A stretch of DNA of 10,510 nt from assembly GCA_036939355.1 (NCBI GenBank), contig JALLAP010002035.1, positions 1-10,510 of the forward strand, read 5' to 3'. Source of the DNA: Thalassiosira profunda. Taxonomy: Eukaryota; Bacillariophyta; Thalassiosirophyceae; Thalassiosirales; Thalassiosiraceae. The notes beneath the pieces are model-generated. The model did not search any database and was not told the DNA's origin. It worked only from the letters and a program-made list of their open reading frames with translations. Below are positions 6,856-10,510 of the stretch, piece by piece. The translations under genes and the position numbers were made by a program. The first letter of the stretch is position 1, and every line of letters starts with the position of its first letter.

Positions 6856-9800
6856 TTACTTCTTTTCCAGATTGATTTTGGGCTTCTGGCGCATTCCTCG
6901 GGGTTTGAGTGAAAGCACGCTCAGCATGGTGCTTGGAGGTGGTTGTGTGGCAGGATTCTTCGTCTCTTTGCTGCCCGCCGTTTGCTTCCCTCCCTCGTCG
7001 ACGTCCATCTGCGTATCAACCTTCATCTTATTCTCCCTTTTCAGCTTGTTCCGCTTCGAGGTCTTGCCCCCTCCCTTGGGATTCACCCGGTGCATACCTG
7101 GCGGAACCAATCCCACTGCGGGCAGATGCGATCTCTGGATCTTTATCAGGTTGCCTCCAACATCGAGCTCTCCGTCCTTCTGCAATGCCTTTTCCACCGA
7201 CAGACGCTCCTCGAACTGTACCAATCCAGCACCCTTGGACTCTCCATGAAAGTGGTGTCCTCCTTTGCCGAAATGCTTCTGCCGGAGGATTTTGGCGTGC
7301 ACAATAGCGCCAAACTCGGGACGGAGTGCATCGACGAGGTCCATGTCTTGCGTCTCTTTGCTGAGATTGGACACGTGGATGGTGAATGGGTGCGCGGGGT
7401 ACTCCATCTTGCCAATCTTCACCTTGTGCACTCCGTCCGTTTTCTTCGGCTGCTTCAGATCGGTCTTCACCTTTGCTCGTTTGGCGTGTGCGCCGGGCTC
7501 CTCGTCGTCTTCTGCCATTGCAGCTGGTTCGTTCGACTCCTCTTCGTGCTTTCGTTTCCCATTAGACTCGCCATTGGCCACTGGAGCAGTCAAGGCTGCA
7601 GCGATTGCTGGCGCAGTCCAGTTGGCCAATTTATTGCGGACCACAGTTTGAGCCTGAGAGAAGCTCTCTTCCGATCCGTTAGTGCGTTCAAACTCCATAT
7701 ACTCGCGACACAGATCCGAGACAGCGGTGTCGTGGCCTCTGTGAAACAGCATGCCATCGGCTCCTCTGCCCATCCACGATTGTCTGTTTTCTGCCACCAC
7801 CTCCTGGCCGGCTTTCTTTACAGACGAAAGGGCCCGTTGGTACAAGCCACGCGTTTTGCGAAGCCTTGACGCTACTGCTGCAATGCTATCAGGCTGCGAC
7901 GTACCCACGTATACGATGTATTCCCTCCATGAATCCGGATGGCTCGGTTTTTGCGCCTTCACCAGCTTCTCAAAGCATCGCATGGCTTCCTTCACGGCTG
8001 TTGCATCGGTGTCCTCGTCCATTGCGTCGTTGTCAGCCGTCTTCTTTATTGCATGCCCGATTGGGCACAGGACATATGCCTCCGTCAGAGCCCGGTGCTT
8101 CCACNTCAGCCGTCTTCTTTATTGCATGCCCGATTGGGCACAGGACATATGCCTCCGTCAGAGCCCGGTGCTTCCACAAGGAAACCTTCCCTTCTGACCA
8201 ATCCGAGTGAGACTTAAACAAGAAGGTGTCTGCCTCATCGTACATGTCTCGAATGTCTTCCAGCAAATCCTGGACTTCCTCCGACACAGTGGGGTTCAAG
8301 GGCTGACATGACACTTTGCCATTGGTTGCCTTTTGCGAAACGGCCATGTTTTCACCTTGGTCGTAATCTTTGCCTGGGGCCGGCAATGCGGTTCCCAATG
8401 AAACGAGGCTCAACAACTTCCTCTTCACAACCAGGATAGCCACCAGCCTCAAGTGCAACATGGCCTCTCGGCTGGGAGTCAAAAAGCCCAGCTCGGTCGC
8501 TTCCTGAACAATAGCGGAGATATTGTCTGGCTCCAGGTTTGATGCTGACGTCAACCCAAGGGTGGTCATCCTCATCTCGAAGAGAGTGCAGCTGTAGGGG
8601 CAATTCCGCACGGCGCGCTGCGATGTTGATAGGAGCGCAGAGGCCAGTTCTTTTTGCTGCTCTGGCGGTTGTTGCTTCTGAGGTTTGATGTATTCACCAC
8701 GCAAGAAATTCAGGTATGAGACCCACAGCGCTTCGACCGTAGGACATTCCGACACAGCCCGCTCGTACAGGGAGGAAACCATCGAGTATTGGTACGTTGC
8801 AAGAGCTTCCTCCAAAACGGAGAGTTCGGCGTTCTTGCCCTTCTTCGCCAAACCGTGGTAGGTGCGCTGCAAAGAAGAGGTGGCCTTCGAGAAGGCACGG
8901 CTCGTCTCGCTCCCGCCCAGACCCAGCAGAAACCTGTGGGCGTCGCCCACGACGATCTGACTCCACTTCGAGTCGTTTCTCTGCAGGGGCTGCGCATTTG
9001 CGTCTGTTTGCTGCGAGAAGATCGAGTTCCTAGGAAGAGAAATCCCCTCGGTTGCCATCGCCACGTCCACCGCATCGTCGTGGGAGGAGAGAACATTGGC
9101 GAGAGACGACGTCTTCCTCCGGTTTGCATCAATCTCCTCCCACAGGTTGCTCTTCAAATGAAAAAGGCTGCATCTCCCTTTCAGCTTTGCCTTCTCTTCG
9201 TCAGCGCACGATGAGAGGATTAGGGAAGACGCCTCGTCCCAATAGAACTCCAAGTCTTGCATCATCTCGTCGTTCGACCCCTCTCCCATTGGCGTTTTGC
9301 TCCACCTGCGGAGGAGGGCGATCAGCTGCTGCACGATGGCCTCGGATGTGGCATCGTCCTCCACTCTATCGTCTGCCGCCAAAGAAGATACACGGAACAA
9401 CAGAAACGATCCTTGCAAGCGATAGATCTCCGAGACGATCGCCCCCTCGTTGACGTGCGTCCCCCGGCCCACCGCTTGGTACCCCGCCTCGAACGCCCCC
9501 GAAAGTCGATCGATTATTGCAAGCCGGTCCGCTCCACTCTCACCAAACGATTGTCGCAGTCCCTCACATGTATACAATAGATCAGCGAGGCTCTCCAGAT
9601 AATACAGGTGGAGCAGCGCGCACCCCGGGAACTCGGCGAGGGCCAATTCCAATATCCCCGTGGACGTTTCGAGAGCCTCCTTCCTCGCTCGCACTTTTTG
9701 CAATCTATTGTCTATGCCACTTTCCCCCGGGAATTCCAGCACCATCAGGCCCTCCATCAACGCCTCGGTGTCGTGCGCGTACTGCATCCACAACAGGGGG

Positions 9801-9973
9801 GTCATGGGGCAGTGGTTGGAGAGGGACGCGAACCCGTCGATGGATTGTTGCAGGGCCTCGAGATCGGGTGCACCATGTGGCGCCGATGGTGCACCCGCGG
9901 CGGCACCGCCGGCGTACGCCCTCCTCCGGTGCTCCTGGATGGATTGGACGCATTGGTCGTAGTTGTAGGACAT
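6856..9973 (-). CDS. SART3: SART3/Prp24-like U4/U6 snRNP recycling factor (HAT repeats plus RRM), split in this assembly
   Basis: As written the frame breaks at an N (8105) between two exact 72-nt copies; removing N and one copy gives one intronless frame of 1014 aa, close to human SART3 (963). SART3/Prp24 proteins re-anneal U4 and U6 snRNAs after splicing, in the nucleus. HAT (half-a-TPR) helices include T-P-L-L-W-M-Q-Y-A (58-66), L-E-L-A-L-A-E-F-P (108-116), L-Y-E-R-A-V-S-E-C-P-T-V-E-A-L-W-V-S-Y (402-420), and repeats near 451-465 and 657-693. A Lys/Arg-rich bipartite nuclear signal lies at 783-820. One RRM spans about 839-926, with RNP2 I-H-V-S-N-L and RNP1 K-G-A-G-L-V-Q-F; the usual aromatic residues of RNP1 positions 3 and 5 and RNP2 position 2 are missing. 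Human SART3 has two RRMs; only one is seen here. The tail is Lys-rich and ends K-P-R-G-M-R-Q-K-P-K-I-N-L-E-K-K, without the usual LSm-binding end that I can recognise. The start at M-S-Y-N-Y-D-Q (9973) avoids overlap with the divergent gene. Confidence 0.85.
8033..8177. repeat. Exact 72-nt direct duplication around a single N (probable assembly artefact)
   Basis: 8033-8104 and 8106-8177 are identical over all 72 nt and are separated only by an N at 8105. On the minus strand the first copy read (8177-8106) carries the frame V-E-GAA-type shift only after the N. Reading straight from one copy to the downstream sequence gives I-K-K-T-A-D-N-D-A-M-D-E-D, an exact in-frame junction between the two halves of the SART3-like protein. 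The 73-nt insertion is not a multiple of three and creates the apparent frameshift. The pattern fits two contigs with unmerged overlapping ends joined by a placeholder base. Confidence 0.92.
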
Positions 9974-10248
9974 CTTGGTGTTGGGGTTGGCGTTGGCCGA
10001 GGGGTCCTCGTTGCCTTCGATCGAGTGGATGTGAAGAGGCTGGCGGGCGGCGCGGCGGGGGGCCGACTTTCGACAAAGCGAAGTCACAAGAAGTCTTTGG
10101 GGTGTCAAGCTGAAAATAATGAGCCCGGCGCGCTGCCGCCCGCTCTTGCTGCACTTCCCACTTCCTCCTCCTCCTCGCGGTGCACCCCCTGGCGCCGTCG
10201 TAGTCTCGAGCCCCCTCGTGCTCCCATCGGTCCGCGCAGCTCTCCAAC
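9974..10248. promoter_or_regulatory. Short divergent promoter between the SART3-like gene and a plastid-protein gene
   Basis: The two ATGs (9973 minus, 10249 plus) face outward with 275 nt between them, so both promoters and 5' UTRs must fit here. The minus-strand reading frame of the SART3-like gene stays open across the whole stretch, up to 10354, but without an ATG before it overlaps the neighbouring gene. The part at about 10136-10185 is very C/T-rich on the plus strand. I see no TATA box or heat-shock element. Confidence 0.55.
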
Positions 10249-10510
10249 ATGCGGGTCCACGCCGCTTTCCTTCTCGCGGCCATCGCCGCGGTCGTCGAGG
10301 CCGAGGCGTTCGTTTCGCCTTCCTCGCCATCCACCTCATCCCTCGCCCAATCATCCAAACGGCGAGGCCACACCAAGACCCCGCTGACGGCCGCCGGCAC
10401 GGCGCAGAAGCATCGGGTGGCGCCGTGGTCGAGTTCGGCGCTGGAGATGTCGGGGGGCGAGGGTGAAGCGGCGATTTCGACCGAGGGGACGGCGACCATT
10501 CCGGATGAGA
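10249..10510 (+). CDS. N-terminal fragment of a plastid-targeted protein (cut by window end)
   Basis: 87 complete codons are visible, and the frame is still open at the window edge. Residues 1-20 are a signal peptide (M-R-V-H-A-A-F-L-L-A-A-I-A-A-V-V-E-A-E-A) followed by F-V-S-P-S, an ASAFAP-type motif with Phe at +1. A Ser/Thr/Arg/Lys-rich transit-like stretch reaches about residue 66. This is the canonical bipartite address for a secondary plastid. The probable mature start is near M-S-G-G-E-G-E (about 67-73), followed by E-G-T-A-T-I-P-D-E. The last few residues faintly recall the region just before the first membrane helix of algal amino-acid transporters, but the membrane part would lie outside the window, so function is unassigned. 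ATG 10249 is chosen because it begins the signal peptide. Confidence 0.8.
   Translation, partial: MRVHAAFLLAAIAAVVEAEAFVSPSSPSTSSLAQSSKRRGHTKTPLTAAGTAQKHRVAPWSSSALEMSGGEGEAAISTEGTATIPDE

Noticed and set aside
8033..8177. The 72-nt repeat as a real tandem duplication, target-site duplication or inactivating mutation
   Set aside because: The copies are identical over every base and meet at a single N, and one copy alone restores a perfect frame; an unmerged contig overlap explains all of this.
9976..10354. N-terminal extension of the SART3-like protein up to an ATG at 10354
   Set aside because: It would overlap the divergent gene starting at 10249, its sequence is Arg/Pro/Gly-rich without a domain, and no ATG lies between 10249 and 9973 in this frame.
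6856..10354. Two separate genes (a RRM protein at 6856-8022 and a HAT protein upstream)
   Set aside because: HAT repeats, nuclear signal and RRM in this order match one SART3/Prp24-type protein, and the ATG at 8022 is an internal Met (residue 627).
1..10510. Mobile elements, CRISPR arrays, tRNA or rRNA genes
   Set aside because: No transposase or reverse transcriptase motifs, no spaced direct repeats other than the 72-nt artefact, and no cloverleaf or rRNA-like segment were seen on reading both strands.

Overview
This is a nuclear genome fragment from a photosynthetic eukaryote, most likely a centric diatom such as Thalassiosira or a relative. Four observations support this. (1) Two proteins start with a signal peptide directly followed by an ASAFAP-type motif with phenylalanine at the expected cleavage site (DnaJ, A-A-F-S-P; the last gene, E-A-F-V-S-P). 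This is the bipartite address used for red-algal-derived secondary plastids. (2) There is a divergent heat-shock-factor-type regulator of the kind greatly expanded in diatoms. (3) Genes are compact, with few, short GT-AG introns (88 and 79 nt). (4) A ciliary protein (CFAP53-like) is present, which fits an organism with flagellated cells; centric diatoms make flagellated sperm and pennate diatoms do not. The species assignment is inference.

Layout: 1-537 is unassigned upstream sequence. 538-1767 (+) encodes an HSF-domain transcription factor. 2139-3503 (-) encodes a complete class I DnaJ/Hsp40 addressed to the plastid; its 3' end faces the HSF gene across 371 nt. 3504-3861 is a divergent promoter region holding a two-unit heat-shock element next to the DnaJ start. 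3862-5450 (+) is a three-exon CFAP53-like coiled-coil gene of 473 aa. 5451-5889 is a gene-free stretch with a perfect 10-bp-arm dyad. 5890-6837 (+) encodes a protein of unknown function with a signal peptide and a basic-aromatic conserved-looking core. 6856-9973 (-) encodes a SART3/Prp24-like protein with HAT repeats and one RRM (U4/U6 snRNP recycling). 9974-10248 is a second short divergent promoter. 10249-10510 (+) is the truncated start of another plastid-addressed protein.

The main correction a reader needs concerns the SART3-like gene. It appears split because a 72-nt segment (8033-8104) is repeated exactly after a single N (8106-8177). Collapsing N plus one copy removes 73 nt, restores one uninterrupted frame of 1014 codons plus stop, and joins the HAT part to the RRM part. 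This is almost certainly a scaffold join in which overlapping contig ends were not merged.

The genes do not form a pathway. The closest link is a possible stress pairing of the HSF-type regulator and the plastid DnaJ, which has a short heat-shock element. I see no mobile element, CRISPR array, rRNA or tRNA gene. I found no clearly new biological system; the most open questions are the unknown signal-peptide protein, the divergent HSF, and the single-RRM SART3-like protein.
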